Shown one piece after another: positions 1 to 9,153 of a stretch of DNA of 12,574 bases; within the stretch, counting starts at the first letter, position 1, and the number at the start of each line of letters is the position of its first letter. The position numbers and the translations under genes are program-made. The stretch comes from Thalassiosira profunda. Taxonomy: Eukaryota > Bacillariophyta > Thalassiosirophyceae > Thalassiosirales > Thalassiosiraceae. The notes beneath the pieces were generated by a model. It had not been told where the DNA came from. It searched no databases and worked only from the letters and a program-made list of their open reading frames with translations. The stretch is from contig JALLAP010002603.1 of NCBI GenBank assembly GCA_036939355.1, positions 1 through 12,574 of the forward strand, written 5' to 3'.

Positions 1-36
1 TCGACGACGACGTCGACGACCGCACGCTAGCGCAGG

Positions 37-1507
37 ATGAGATTGCCATATTTTTTGCTGCTCGCCTCGGCGGCGCTGCTCGCGGGGAGCGTCGGCCCGT
101 CGGCCGCCTTCCAAACGGCAGGAAAGACCTTCGTGTCGACGCCATCGCGACAATCAGCCCTCGCAGCGCTGCCCTTCCCATCGACCGACGACGCCACATC
201 GAACCGCAGCCTCCTCTCCTTACTTGGCCCCCTTCGCACCCCAAAGCATTGCAAACCCGCCTCGCGGCGAACCAAAGATGATATCGCCCGCAAGATATCG
301 AACAAGCAGCTCCTAGCGCTCGTGACGACGAGCTGCCTCGCCGCTATCGCCCGTCCCTCCGCGGCGCGGGCCGCCGTGGCCGCCTTCCTCGACCCCGTCA
401 CACTCACGTACTACGAGATCCCTGGCCTCGGGCTGCTCCCGGGCGGTTTGCCGACGTACAATCTCGGAGCGATGGAGGCGCTCCGTCGGAAACCGCCGGC
501 GTTCTTTATCAAGACATTTCTGCTGACTTTCTCGCTGGCGTGGACGCTCGGGGGGCTGGTGTACAGTCTGGGCCTGAATGAGTTCGAGCCAATGCGGTAC
601 AAGGGCGCCAACGCGAGGAAGGCCGCGAAAGAAGAGGCAAAGGCTGCCAATTGGAGAGATTATTCGCAGCGGCTGCTCGGTGCGTCGCGGGGAATGGTCA
701 AGAAGGCGAAGCGCCTGGCCGGTAAGCGCAGCGTGTCCGGAATGGATCGAACGTTGTGCGGTTCTGATCTGCAATTGATCATGACGCATGCAGCCAAGGA
801 TCAAGAAACTGCCGACGAAGCCACGAAGCTGGATGAGGCTGGTCGGCTCTACCGAGAGCGACAGTACCGGCTGCACCACCATCCCGTTCACGTCGTCCAA
901 ACAAAGGCGGCGTCGCCGGCGTATCTGGACAGCCTTTCCATCAACGAGGCATCGAGGCACGACGTTCCGGGCGGCTACCTCGATACCATCTCCGGCGCCA
1001 AGCAGAGCACGTGGAACGAGTATGCGGGGCGGGTGGACAAGGCGTATGCGCCGCACGCCAAGAAAGGGCAGAAAGATGGAAAGTTCGAGATGGCGAAGAA
1101 CATGCTCACTTGGGAGGACTACAAGCACCTCGCGGGAGAACTGCAGGAGAGAAAGAATGAGGTCCACGGTGAGTGACCAATCCAATTGCCCGAGGCACGG
1201 ACGGAGACTGGTTTTCTTACCGCACGATTTCTTACAATACACATGATACGTCTCAGATCTCAAGCAGGAGGTGGAGCACCTTCGGAGCCTCCTCCAGATC
1301 GAACAATCGATCCACCAGGCGGTACCGACCGAGGCTCCGCCGGACGCGTCCGTCACCGCCGACCCCACCGTGGACGAGCTGCAGGCGTTAGAGGAGATCG
1401 CTCGAGAGTACGAGGAAACGGTGAAAAAGGCCTCGGTGGCGACGGACGAGGCAGACGCGACGAAGTGGCTCGAGTCGCAGAACGGGCTGGGATCGGGGAT
1501 CAAATGA
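37..1507 (+). CDS. Plastid-targeted protein of unknown function, two exons, 460 aa
   Basis: Exons are 37-1168 and 1257-1507; the 88-nt intron starts GTGAGT and ends CTCAG. The ATG at 37 is the first after an in-frame TAG at 28-30. Residues 1-24 form a signal peptide with a Ser-Ala-Ala|Phe cleavage motif (A24/F25), followed by a basic, Ser-rich stretch, which is the bipartite plastid presequence of ochrophytes. A Ser-Arg-Arg (76-78), a hydrophobic run (about 91-105) and an Ala-Arg-Ala site near 110-112 look like a third, thylakoid-transfer signal; the run could instead be a membrane helix. Residues 155-180 are a probable transmembrane segment. The rest is charged and soluble-looking, with paired YLD motifs (296-301 and 314-319) and a likely coiled coil encoded by exon 2. 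I do not recognise the family. Targeting is inferred from motifs, and the splice is supported by frame continuity. Confidence 0.85.
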
Positions 1508-2003
1508 GAGGGCGGTGGAGAACAGATTCGGCGGCGACAGACTGTATTGCAATGACCACATAATTAGGATAGAACCTTATGTCGATATTGGATAAGTAGG
1601 CGTGTGAGAAACTGGCGTTGCCCGTCATGAGATGAGGTGCACTGTGGTGTTGGTCGGGTTGTGGTGCCGGTGCGCCCTCTTTGGTACTAGCCTGCGCCTG
1701 CTGAAATTTGGCGCGGCAAATGGCGGGAGCGGAGACTGAAAAGCAAAAGCGGCAAAAGCCAGAAGCGTCGTTTTGCACACTCCTCTTTGCGCCGCGGCGT
1801 CTCCCAACCCTGCCGCCACGCCGCTTCCCCGCCCTCCCTCTCCCGCCCAAAACCCCGCCGACCCCCCGCTGGCGCCCATTCCCGGTAGCGTCGCCCGGAA
1901 GCCCGATTTTATCCCGTCTGTTGGACTGCGCACATCTCATACACATATCGTCGTCACTGCACCGCGTGGTCCACCCGCAGCCCACCCTAGCAAATTGCAA
2001 ACC
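1508..2003. other. Intergenic region between the plastid protein gene and the DNA ligase gene
   Basis: These 496 nt hold the 3' end of the first gene and the probable ligase promoter. I see a good E2F-type site at 1707-1728, a pyrimidine- and CCCGCC-rich stretch at about 1790-1870, and TTGCAA at 1547-1552 and 1995-2000. The ligase frame stays open upstream to an ATG at 1773, but that 77-codon leader is proline-rich and the ATG at 2004 is better supported. No RNA gene or independent coding region is convincing. Confidence 0.7.
1707..1728 (+). promoter_or_regulatory. E2F-type sites upstream of DNA ligase
   Basis: TTTGGCGC at 1707-1714 matches the E2F/DP consensus TTTSSCGC exactly. GGCGGGA at 1722-1728 is a second E2F-like core in the opposite orientation. 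They lie about 275-300 bp before the ligase ATG. E2F/DP control of S-phase genes, including replicative ligases, is known in plants and animals. Binding here is inferred from the sequence and the gene's role. Confidence 0.45.
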
Positions 2004-5000
2004 ATGGCGCCCAAGAAGGACGCCAAGGACGCCACCCCGCCCCCCGGGCAAAAGTCGCTGACGTCGTTCTTCGGCGCGGCCCGCTCCAAGAAGACGGGGG
2101 AGGCGATTCCGCCCAAAAAGGTGCAGACGGGCATCAAGTCCGGGCTGAAGAAGCAGGCCGCGCACAATGACAAGGAGGAGGAGGGCGACAACAAGGCCGA
2201 TGAGACGAAGAAGGCCGTGAAGCAGGAGGAGGGGAAGGAGAATGTGGAGAACGGGGACGAGAAGCCGGCGGCCGCGGAGGCGAAGCCGGCGGCCGCAGCG
2301 GTGAAGAAGGAAGAGGAGGCGTCCACGGACGATTTGATGGACACGGACGACGAGGCCGAGGCTGGCAGCAGCGACAAAAAGCCGGTGGCCAAGGTGGAGG
2401 GGGCGAAAAAGGCGTCGAGGAAGCGCGTCATTCAGGAGGACAGCGATTCGGAGGAAGAGGATGAGAAGGACGCAAAGGCCGAGGCTGAGGCGGAAGACGA
2501 CGAGGACTATGACAACGGCGAGGATGAGGAGGAAGACGAGGAGCTGGAGGACGAGCAGATGGACGAGGAGAGCGACGACGACACCGTGGACATTTCTGAC
2601 GCCGAGGAGGAAGAGGCTCCCCAAAAGGCCGGCTCCAAACCCGCCAAGGGCAAATCGGCCGAGAAGAAATCGTCGCCCAAGAAGAAGCAGAAGACTCTCA
2701 CGGGCAAGCCGGCGCCCAAGCCCAAGTCCAAATCGACGGGGAGCAAAAAGTCCGAGGCGGTGGCCGCGGCCATGAAGTCCAATTCCCAGCTCTTGCGCAT
2801 CATGGCCGACGAGACGATCGCGGACGGGGACGCCAAGACGTGGGAGGAAGGGAAGGCGACCCCCTACTCGGCGCTGTGCGATGCCTTTTGCGCCATGGAC
2901 GCGATCAGCGGACGGCTGGAGATTCAGGAGCATCTGACGACGCTGTTTCGGAAGGTGCTGTTGTGCGACGGGGGCGGCAAGGACGACAATGAGGACGAGG
3001 GAGGGGACTCCGGCAAGGAGAAGAAGACCGGGGACGCCGCCCGCTCTGACCTCTACACTCTCATCTACCTCGCCGACAACTCCGTCGCCCCCAAGCACGC
3101 CAACGTGGAATTGGGCGTGGGGGATTCCATCCTCATCAAGGCCATCGGGGAGGCGAGCGGGACGGCGCCCGCGATGATCAAGCAAAAGTACGCGAAGGAG
3201 GGGGATTTGGGCACCGTCGCGGAGACGTGCAAGGGGAAGCAGCGCACGCTGGTGGGGTTCGGGAGGGTGAGCGGCCCGAAGCGGCTGAGCTGCCAGGACG
3301 TCCTGAAGGTGTTCAAGGAGATTGTGAGTGCCATGCTGCTATCGTTTGTGCTGCTTTGTCTGTTTGGGCCTCTCTCAATCACGAAGCTCCCCCATTGAAA
3401 ATAGGCCAACACGTCCGGGTCCCAATCGCAAAAGTGGAAGGTCGACAAGATCAAGTCCCTCCTCGTCCGGGCGAAGGGGTCGGAATCGAAGTACATCATT
3501 CGGGGATTGCAGGGCAAGCTGCGCATCGGCGTGTCGCAGAGCACGGTGTTGGTGGGGTTGGCCCACGCTGTGGCGTTGACGAGGCCCAAGGGGGTTGTCG
3601 AACTGGACGAGGGAAAGCTGGAGGAGATTCGGGCGCTGGATGGGAAGGAAGGTGAGATGTCAGCTGTTCGTGAGTGGATAGATTTGCGTTGCTACTCTTG
3701 TACTCACCCACACTCCACATGAAATAAAAGGGGCGTACCCCGACTTCGCCCGCAAGCTCTGCACGGGCAAAAGGCTGCCCCTGGACGTCCGCCTCGAGGC
3801 CGTCGTCGGCATCGTGAAGAAGGCCTACCACGAGGTGCCGTCGTACGACGCCCTCCTCGACGCCGTCCTGAACGTGCCCCTGCAGGAGGTGCACAAATCG
3901 TGCACGCTGACGCCCGGCATTCCCGTCGTGCCCATGCTGGCCAAGCCGACGAAGAGCGTCGGGGAGGTGCTCAAGAGGCTCAACGGGCTGAGGTTCACGT
4001 GCGAGTACAAGTACGACGGCGAGAGGGCCCAGGTAAGAGTGAATCCTGGGGTATTACATCTCCCAAGTGTTCTTCTTCCTCCTCACATTTCTCGAATGAT
4101 TTGCAGGTGCACATGACGCCCGATGGAAAGCTGTCAGTGTTCTCCCGGAACCTTCTGAACACGTCCGAGAAATTTCCCGAGGCGGCGGTCTACGTGAAGG
4201 AAGCCTGCAAGGACACCAACGTGACCAGCTTCGTCCTCGACACTGAGGTCGTGGCGTGGAACCGCGAGACGAAGCAGTTCGTGCCGTTCCAGATCCTGTC
4301 GACGCGGAAGCGCACCGAGGAGTCGGCCGAGAGCGCCAAGGTCACGGTGATCGTGCAGGCGTTCGACCTGATGTACCTGAATGGGAAGCGGCTGCTGGAC
4401 AAGACGCTGGCGGAGAGGAGGGAGTTGATGAAGAAGAACTTTCTGCCGGTCGATGGCANAGCGGCTGCTGGACAAGACGCTGGCGGAGAGGAGGGAGTTG
4501 ATGAAGAAGAACTTTCTGCCGGTCGATGGCAAATTCCAGTGAGTTTACACGCTCTTGCTTCGATGTTGCGTTGTGCCGAAAGGCTGGGTCGCCAACTTGA
4601 ACTCCTCTTGCTTGCCAGGTATGCCACGGCGTTGGACCACACGGAGAACGGAGACACCGCCATCATTGAGGAGTTCCTCGACGCGGCCATCAAGGGGCAG
4701 TGCGAGGGCTTGATGGTCAAGACGCTGGACGTCAACGCCGTCTACGAGCCCGACCGCCGATCGCTCAACTGGCTGAAGCTCAAGAAAGATTACCTCGAGG
4801 GACTCGGCGATTCTGTCGACCTTGTTCCTTTGGGAGCTTGTGAGTTCTGAATGCATTGCTCTATTTGATTGGCGTTTGACACTGAACCTGACCGTTGATT
4901 CAACATCTCCAGACCACGGCAAAGGAAAGCGAACGGGTGTCTATGGCGCCTATCTCCTCGCGGTGAGTACATACTTGCTTTTGAGCCGCACCGTCTTTGC

Positions 5001-5449
5001 CTTACTAAAGAACCGCCCCCTACTGTCTGATCCAGTGCTACGACGAGGACACGGAGGAGTTTCAAAGCGTCTGCAAGATCGGGACTGGCTTCTCGGAAGA
5101 GGACCTGAAAGATCTCGCTGCCTCGCTGAACGAGCACATCATTTCGGAAAAGAGCTCGCAGTACAACGTCTCCGATACTTTGGAGTGCGACGTGTGGTTC
5201 GACGCCGTGCAGGTATGGGAGGTGAAGGCGGCCGACCTGTCCAAGTCGTCGACGCACAAGGGAGCGGTCGACAAGACGGGCGAGGCCGGGAGGGGCATCG
5301 GGCTGCGCTTTCCCCGGTACGAGCGCCAGCGGCCGGACAAGAAGCCGGAGCAGGCGACGTCGAGCGACCAGATTTTGGACATGTACTACGCCCAAGATTC
5401 GATTGTCGATGGGGGCGGGGGTGGCGGGATGGACATGGATGGCATCTGA
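2004..5449 (+). CDS. LIG1: ATP-dependent DNA ligase 1, seven exons, about 970 aa
   Basis: This enzyme seals nicks in the nucleus, joining Okazaki fragments and finishing excision repair. Exons are 2004-3323, 3405-3651, 3731-4032, 4107-4538 (containing the 73-nt assembly artefact), 4619-4839, 4913-4962 and 5036-5449. The N-terminus has a canonical PCNA-binding box, Q16-x2-L19-x2-F22-F23, then a long Lys/Glu/Asp-rich disordered region with an extremely acidic core (about 150-205) and a basic, NLS-like cluster (about 219-231). The DNA-binding domain spans about 250-520. The catalytic motif KYDG puts the AMP-accepting lysine at K616. Later motifs are all visible: LDTE (about 667-670), CEGLMVK (about 771-777), WLKLKKDY (about 794-801) and, in the OB-fold end, RFPRY...DKKPEQ (about 924-939). 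Human LIG1 is 919 aa, so the length fits. The start at 2004 is chosen because it puts the PCNA box at the extreme N-terminus, as in LIG1 proteins. Confidence 0.96.
4387..4531 (+). repeat. Exact 72-nt direct duplication flanking a single N (assembly artefact) inside ligase exon 4
   Basis: Positions 4387-4458 and 4460-4531 are identical and separated only by the N at 4459. Read literally, the 73-nt offset shifts the ligase frame and repeats 24 conserved residues. Dropping one copy and the N restores the frame into the exon end and the next exon. This is the pattern of overlapping contig ends joined without merging. Confidence 0.93.
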
Positions 5450-5454
5450 GAAAG

Positions 5455-5485
5455 GGGTCAAGCATGAGATAGGGTCATAGGGTCA
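5455..5485 (+). repeat. Short GGGTCA repeats just after the ligase stop codon
   Basis: GGGTCA occurs at 5455-5460, 5472-5477 and 5480-5485, the last two inside a perfect tandem 8-mer TAGGGTCA (5470-5485). It sits in the 193-nt convergent interval between the ligase and GMP synthase stop codons. A role in transcript ends is possible, but nothing in the sequence proves one. Confidence 0.5.
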
Positions 5486-5642
5486 ATTCATGATTAGTTG
5501 CTGCAGTTCAGAGCCGTCTCACTCTGGCACAAGGAACACCTCGAAAGAGTTTGCTTCTCATCCTGCCCTTTATGTCGTTTAAGAATCACCGCTCCCATCC
5601 ACCCCTCTATCAATCAACCACAATGCTGGCCATCAATACTGG

Positions 5643-7502
5643 CTACTCCCACTCGGTCGTGCCCGGAGGCTTGGACGTCAGATCGTACACCACCCGCGCG
5701 ATCGAGTCGTCCTTCTTAATCTCCGTCACCATCTCGTGAACGACGTCCACCGGCAGCTCCTTCCCCGGCAGCGCAATGTCCCCCGTCATGAAATCGTTCG
5801 TGATCATGGTACGAATCCCGATCGAGCGCCTCCCCTCCATCCCAAAGTTGACGGGAAACGACACGATGGGCATCTGCGCCACGGACTTGTTGAGCCCCCG
5901 CTTCGCCAGCACCTTCGTCGCCGCGTCGTCGGCCACGCGGAGCTGGTCGAACGCCTCCTTTGACGGGTACGTCGGCGTGATCGCCTCCTCGGCCGTGTTC
6001 GTCAGTGCCTCCCCAAAGACGTACACGATGCGGTTCACCCCGTGGACCGACTTGGGAATGGCCCGCGCGATCTTCTGCAGCGTCGGCCAGTCCTCCTCCC
6101 CGCTCAATGCCGCGAGGTAGCTCAGGGTCCGATCGTCGCCCTGCACCCCCACCGTGCGGACGGGGAGCAGCGTCGTTTTGATCGTATCCGTGGCGTGCTT
6201 CGCCAGCTCCGCCGCCACGGCCAGAAAATCGGCGCGCATGTACGCCTCCGTCGCGCAGAGGAGGCGAATCCCCAGCCCCGGACCGGGGAAGGGGTGGCGC
6301 CACACCAGCTCGTCCGGCGCCCCGAGCTTGCGCCCCAATTCCCGCACCTCGTCCTTGTGCAGCTCCTTGAGGGGTTCGATGACCTGGTTCCGCTTCCGCA
6401 GCTCGCGGACCAGCGGGGTGTCGTTGTGGTGCGTCTTGATCACCTTGGCGTTCCCGCTCGCCAGCTCGGACGCCGATTCGATGAGGTCGGGACGGAGCGT
6501 GCCCATGGCCAGCACGGTCGTGTCCGGACAGAGCCCGAGGCGGTCGATCTCCCGGTTCCGCAGCTGGATGAAGGCGTCCCCGATGATCGCCCGCTTCTCC
6601 TCCGGGTCCGTCGTCTCCTTCAATGTCTTGCTCTTTGTTCCCCGAATGTCGGTGGAGGCGTTCATGAAGAAGTCCGGATCGCGGACCACGTCGAGGTCGA
6701 TCCCGGCATCCTTCAGCGCCACCTCGACCACCTCCGATTCGTTGTGGCGCATCATCCCATGGTCGACGTGGACGGCGTGCACCACCCCCTTCAACTTCGC
6801 CTCGGCCATGAGCAACGCCGTGATGGTCGAGTCGACGCCCCCGCTCACGAAGAGGAGGACGTCCCGCTCCCCCACCGTGTCCCGAATCTCCTGCAGGGCC
6901 GCCTGGTGCCGGTCCTCCAGCGTGTAGCTCGCCGTCAATCCCGAAATCTTGAAGAGAAAGTTGGAGATCAAGTTCGAGCCGTACTGGGACAGGTCCGTCT
7001 CGGGGTGGAATTGCGTCCCGTACATTTTGGCGGCGTCGTTGGAAATGGCCGCGGTCAGTCCGTCGCTGGTGGCGTCCAACCGAAACCCCTCGGGGAGCTT
7101 GGTGACGGTGTCCCCGTGCGTCATGAGGGCGATCTGCTTTTTGGGCGTGCCCTCGAAGAACCGGCTGTCCGTCTCGACCGCAATCTCGATGGGGCCATCC
7201 TCCCGCGTGTCCAATTTCTCGACGCGCCCGCCCAGCTCTTTGACCATCAATTGCAATCCGTAGCAAATTCCCAGGATCGGCTTGCCCAGCTTGAAGATGC
7301 CCGCATTACATTGGGGGGCGTCGGCGTCGTGGACGCTCGCGCCCCCTCCGGCGATGATGTAGGCGTCGTATTTTGCGAGGTCCTCGTCGGACGCGGCGAG
7401 GTCTACGATTTGGGATTCGACGCCGAGCTTGCGCACGGTCTTGTCGATGAGCTTGCCGTACTGGGCGCCCGGGTCGAGGATGGCGACGCGGTGGTGGGTC
7501 AT
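5643..7502 (-). CDS. GMPS: GMP synthase (glutamine-hydrolysing), 619 aa, intronless
   Basis: It converts XMP to GMP using ATP and glutamine, the last step of guanine nucleotide synthesis, probably in the cytosol. The N-terminal class I glutamine amidotransferase domain has the catalytic Cys in GICYG (C80) and the His/Glu pair in QFHPE (H166, E168). The ATP pyrophosphatase domain has the P-loop SGGVDST (220-226), then conserved TLRPDLIES, KTHHND and HPFPGPGLGIR segments. The end, DLTSKPPGTTEWE, matches the animal-type enzyme more than the bacterial one, and 619 aa lies between bacterial (about 525) and human (693). The usual oxyanion-loop Gly-Gly-Pro is Gly-Gly-Gly here (52-54). The frame stays open to an ATG at 7556, but the family's normal start falls at 7502, and the 18 extra codons look like leader. 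It is convergent with the ligase and divergent from the MYND gene. Confidence 0.96.
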   Translation of the reverse strand: MTHHRVAILDPGAQYGKLIDKTVRKLGVESQIVDLAASDEDLAKYDAYIIAGGGASVHDADAPQCNAGIFKLGKPILGICYGLQLMVKELGGRVEKLDTREDGPIEIAVETDSRFFEGTPKKQIALMTHGDTVTKLPEGFRLDATSDGLTAAISNDAAKMYGTQFHPETDLSQYGSNLISNFLFKISGLTASYTLEDRHQAALQEIRDTVGERDVLLFVSGGVDSTITALLMAEAKLKGVVHAVHVDHGMMRHNESEVVEVALKDAGIDLDVVRDPDFFMNASTDIRGTKSKTLKETTDPEEKRAIIGDAFIQLRNREIDRLGLCPDTTVLAMGTLRPDLIESASELASGNAKVIKTHHNDTPLVRELRKRNQVIEPLKELHKDEVRELGRKLGAPDELVWRHPFPGPGLGIRLLCATEAYMRADFLAVAAELAKHATDTIKTTLLPVRTVGVQGDDRTLSYLAALSGEEDWPTLQKIARAIPKSVHGVNRIVYVFGEALTNTAEEAITPTYPSKEAFDQLRVADDAATKVLAKRGLNKSVAQMPIVSFPVNFGMEGRRSIGIRTMITNDFMTGDIALPGKELPVDVVHEMVTEIKKDDSIARVVYDLTSKPPGTTEWE

Positions 7503-7844
7503 GGCGCTGCAGGTAGAGGAGGGGGTGCACCGACTGGAATGGTGCACCACGAGCACCTCTGTTTAACTTGCTTTGTGAGGCTCTCGAGCACCCTGTAGAA
7601 ATCTACGGAGGAAGTAGTACATACACGATTGTCATTGGCGGCCCTTCTGTGTCGTTTGGAGTCTCTGAGCGCAACCCCCACACTCCCCCACTCCACGGAC
7701 CCAGACCCCAGTAGATGCTCGTCGATCTGCACCGCTGCTCTAGCTCCCGCCCCTGGCCGGCGACTATACAGGCGTTGTGTTATCCTGCCGGCTGCAGGTC
7801 ATCACTTTTTTGCAAATTATTTAGGAGCGTGCGCAGTCCTCCCG
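7503..7844. promoter_or_regulatory. Divergent promoter region between GMP synthase and the MYND protein
   Basis: This 342-nt interval separates two divergently transcribed genes. On the GMP synthase side are two GGTGCACC palindromes. ATTGG at about 7636 is an inverted CCAAT box. A TATA-like CTATACA lies near 7762 and TTGCAA at 7810-7815, both on the MYND side. The MYND frame is open back to an ATG at 7629, which would shrink the interval to 126 nt. The individual assignments are by motif only. Confidence 0.5.
7524..7549. promoter_or_regulatory. Paired GGTGCACC palindromes upstream of GMP synthase
   Basis: GGTGCACC at 7524-7531 and again at 7541-7548, the second inside the perfect 10-nt palindrome TGGTGCACCA (7540-7549). 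Their centres are 17 nt apart, and they lie 22 to 47 nt before the GMP synthase ATG at 7502. Repeated identical palindromes in a leader suggest a site for a dimeric regulator, but no known factor is assigned. Confidence 0.35.
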
Positions 7845-8942
7845 ATGCCGTGGCTATTGGACCGGTGCGCCACCTGCGCCTCCGCCGCGAAGCACCTCCG
7901 CTATTGTGGGCGCTGTCTCGCGATTCCGTACTGCGGAGAAAAATGTCAGGCGGAGGACTTTCCGGAACATCGGGATTTGTGCAATGAGATATTGCAGATG
8001 AAAGACGCCTCCAGCGAAGAGGACGGAGCACCCATCATATCCGTCTGCTGGACTCCGTTTGGCCTCGTTTGCCCCGGCAAGAAAAGGCCGAACGGGGTGC
8101 CGAGAAACTTTGGCTTATTCCAAGCTGCCGGGAGCCATATACTTATGGATCGAACCGGAGAGGAAGAGGATTTCAACGCCAGGTTCGTTCTTTGGCAACG
8201 GCAGCTTTTGGGGGAAGTCGACTACCTTGCTTTCTACAAGGACATTTCAATGCACAGCAAACAGGAGTGGACAACTTTCTTCCAAGAAGGGACAAACAAA
8301 AACATGGTATTGAACATGGTTGTGATCGCCCGCAGAGTAATGCAAATGCTGGCTGATATTTACAAGAAACGAGGTTCTTACGATGAATGCACAGCAGTAT
8401 TGAACTATCTGGACGAATCATCCGAATTTACGCAGGTGCTCAGAAAGGAGATAGAGCAAAACGGTAGGAATGACGTGCTGGCTACTCAAGTCTACCATAC
8501 TGAGTACAACATACAGAGGCTCCGATCCCAGCTGAACATCAAAGATGGGAGTTTCCGGGCAAATGTCACCACATTCCGATCGCTGGTCCTGAATGAGACT
8601 ACGAAGCCTGATATGACCAGCAGCAAACAGCACCTGGATATACTTGCATTGAGCCTGGGGATGCCGCTGGGTACATATCCTTCCGCAAACCAGATCCAGT
8701 CCCTTCACTGGAAGATTCTTGTCCAATGCATGAAAAAATACCAGTCGTTGTTGTCGCCAGCGACATCCTATGGGAAACACGTTGCACTGCTGGACTGCGA
8801 GAATTGCGGAAAACAGGAGGCGGCCCTGGGCGAGTTCAAAATGTGCAAATGTTGCGGTCCAGCGGTTGTGTATTGTTCAAAAGCATGCCAGCGAGAATCG
8901 TGGCAATCTATGCACAAGGGTATTTGTGGGAAAGGAGAATGA
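7845..8942 (+). CDS. Protein with two MYND-type zinc fingers, 365 aa
   Basis: A complete MYND finger lies at each end. The N-terminal one uses C8, C11, C21, C24, C30, C34, H42 and C46 in the standard C-x2-C / C-x2-C / C-x3-C / H-x3-C order. The C-terminal one uses C318, C321, C334, C337, C344, C348, H357 and C361, almost at the end of the protein. MYND fingers bind zinc and usually contact proline-rich partner peptides. The roughly 270 residues between them look helical, and I do not recognise them as an enzyme; no SET methyltransferase motifs are visible. The frame continues upstream to an ATG at 7629, adding 72 residues without domain features. I prefer 7845, which puts the first finger at the N-terminus and leaves room for a promoter; this choice is uncertain. 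There is no intron. The molecular function is unknown beyond likely protein binding. Confidence 0.85.
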   Translation: MPWLLDRCATCASAAKHLRYCGRCLAIPYCGEKCQAEDFPEHRDLCNEILQMKDASSEEDGAPIISVCWTPFGLVCPGKKRPNGVPRNFGLFQAAGSHILMDRTGEEEDFNARFVLWQRQLLGEVDYLAFYKDISMHSKQEWTTFFQEGTNKNMVLNMVVIARRVMQMLADIYKKRGSYDECTAVLNYLDESSEFTQVLRKEIEQNGRNDVLATQVYHTEYNIQRLRSQLNIKDGSFRANVTTFRSLVLNETTKPDMTSSKQHLDILALSLGMPLGTYPSANQIQSLHWKILVQCMKKYQSLLSPATSYGKHVALLDCENCGKQEAALGEFKMCKCCGPAVVYCSKACQRESWQSMHKGICGKGE

Positions 8943-9153
8943 ATCGATCAATGGCGGCTACCAACCGTCCTTAGAGCCAAATACGCCATTGTTTTTGTGT
9001 GACAATGAGTCCCAAACTTAGCCGACACCTGCGCTTGATATTTCTTCCACGGAAAATCAACCTCGATACTTCTCAGTTCCGGAGTACTCGGCAGAACATT
9101 TAACGTATGGTCAACGCACGTCGTCTCCAATCAGACAAAGCCACACCTTCCTC

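Noticed and set aside
313..1503. Open frame of 396 codons on the minus strand
   Set aside because: It is antisense to the plastid-targeted gene, with no domain and running straight across that gene's intron.
1500..3185. Long open frame of 561 codons on the minus strand
   Set aside because: It is opposite the Lys/Glu/Asp-rich ligase N-terminus. The Leu/Arg-rich product is the expected antisense of GAG/GAC/AAG codons.
4387..4531. Tandem duplication as a biological repeat or a ligase pseudogene
   Set aside because: The single N between exact copies and the same 72-nt length at a second site favour an assembly artefact.
3900..4850. Open frame of 316 codons that reads through the N and intron 4 of the ligase
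   Set aside because: It joins a wrong-frame exon 3, intron 3, exon 4, the duplicated artefact and an intron. The spliced ligase explains the sequence better.
6042..7598. Long open frame of 518 codons on the plus strand
   Set aside because: It is the antisense of GMP synthase. The product has no recognisable domain, while the minus strand carries all conserved motifs.
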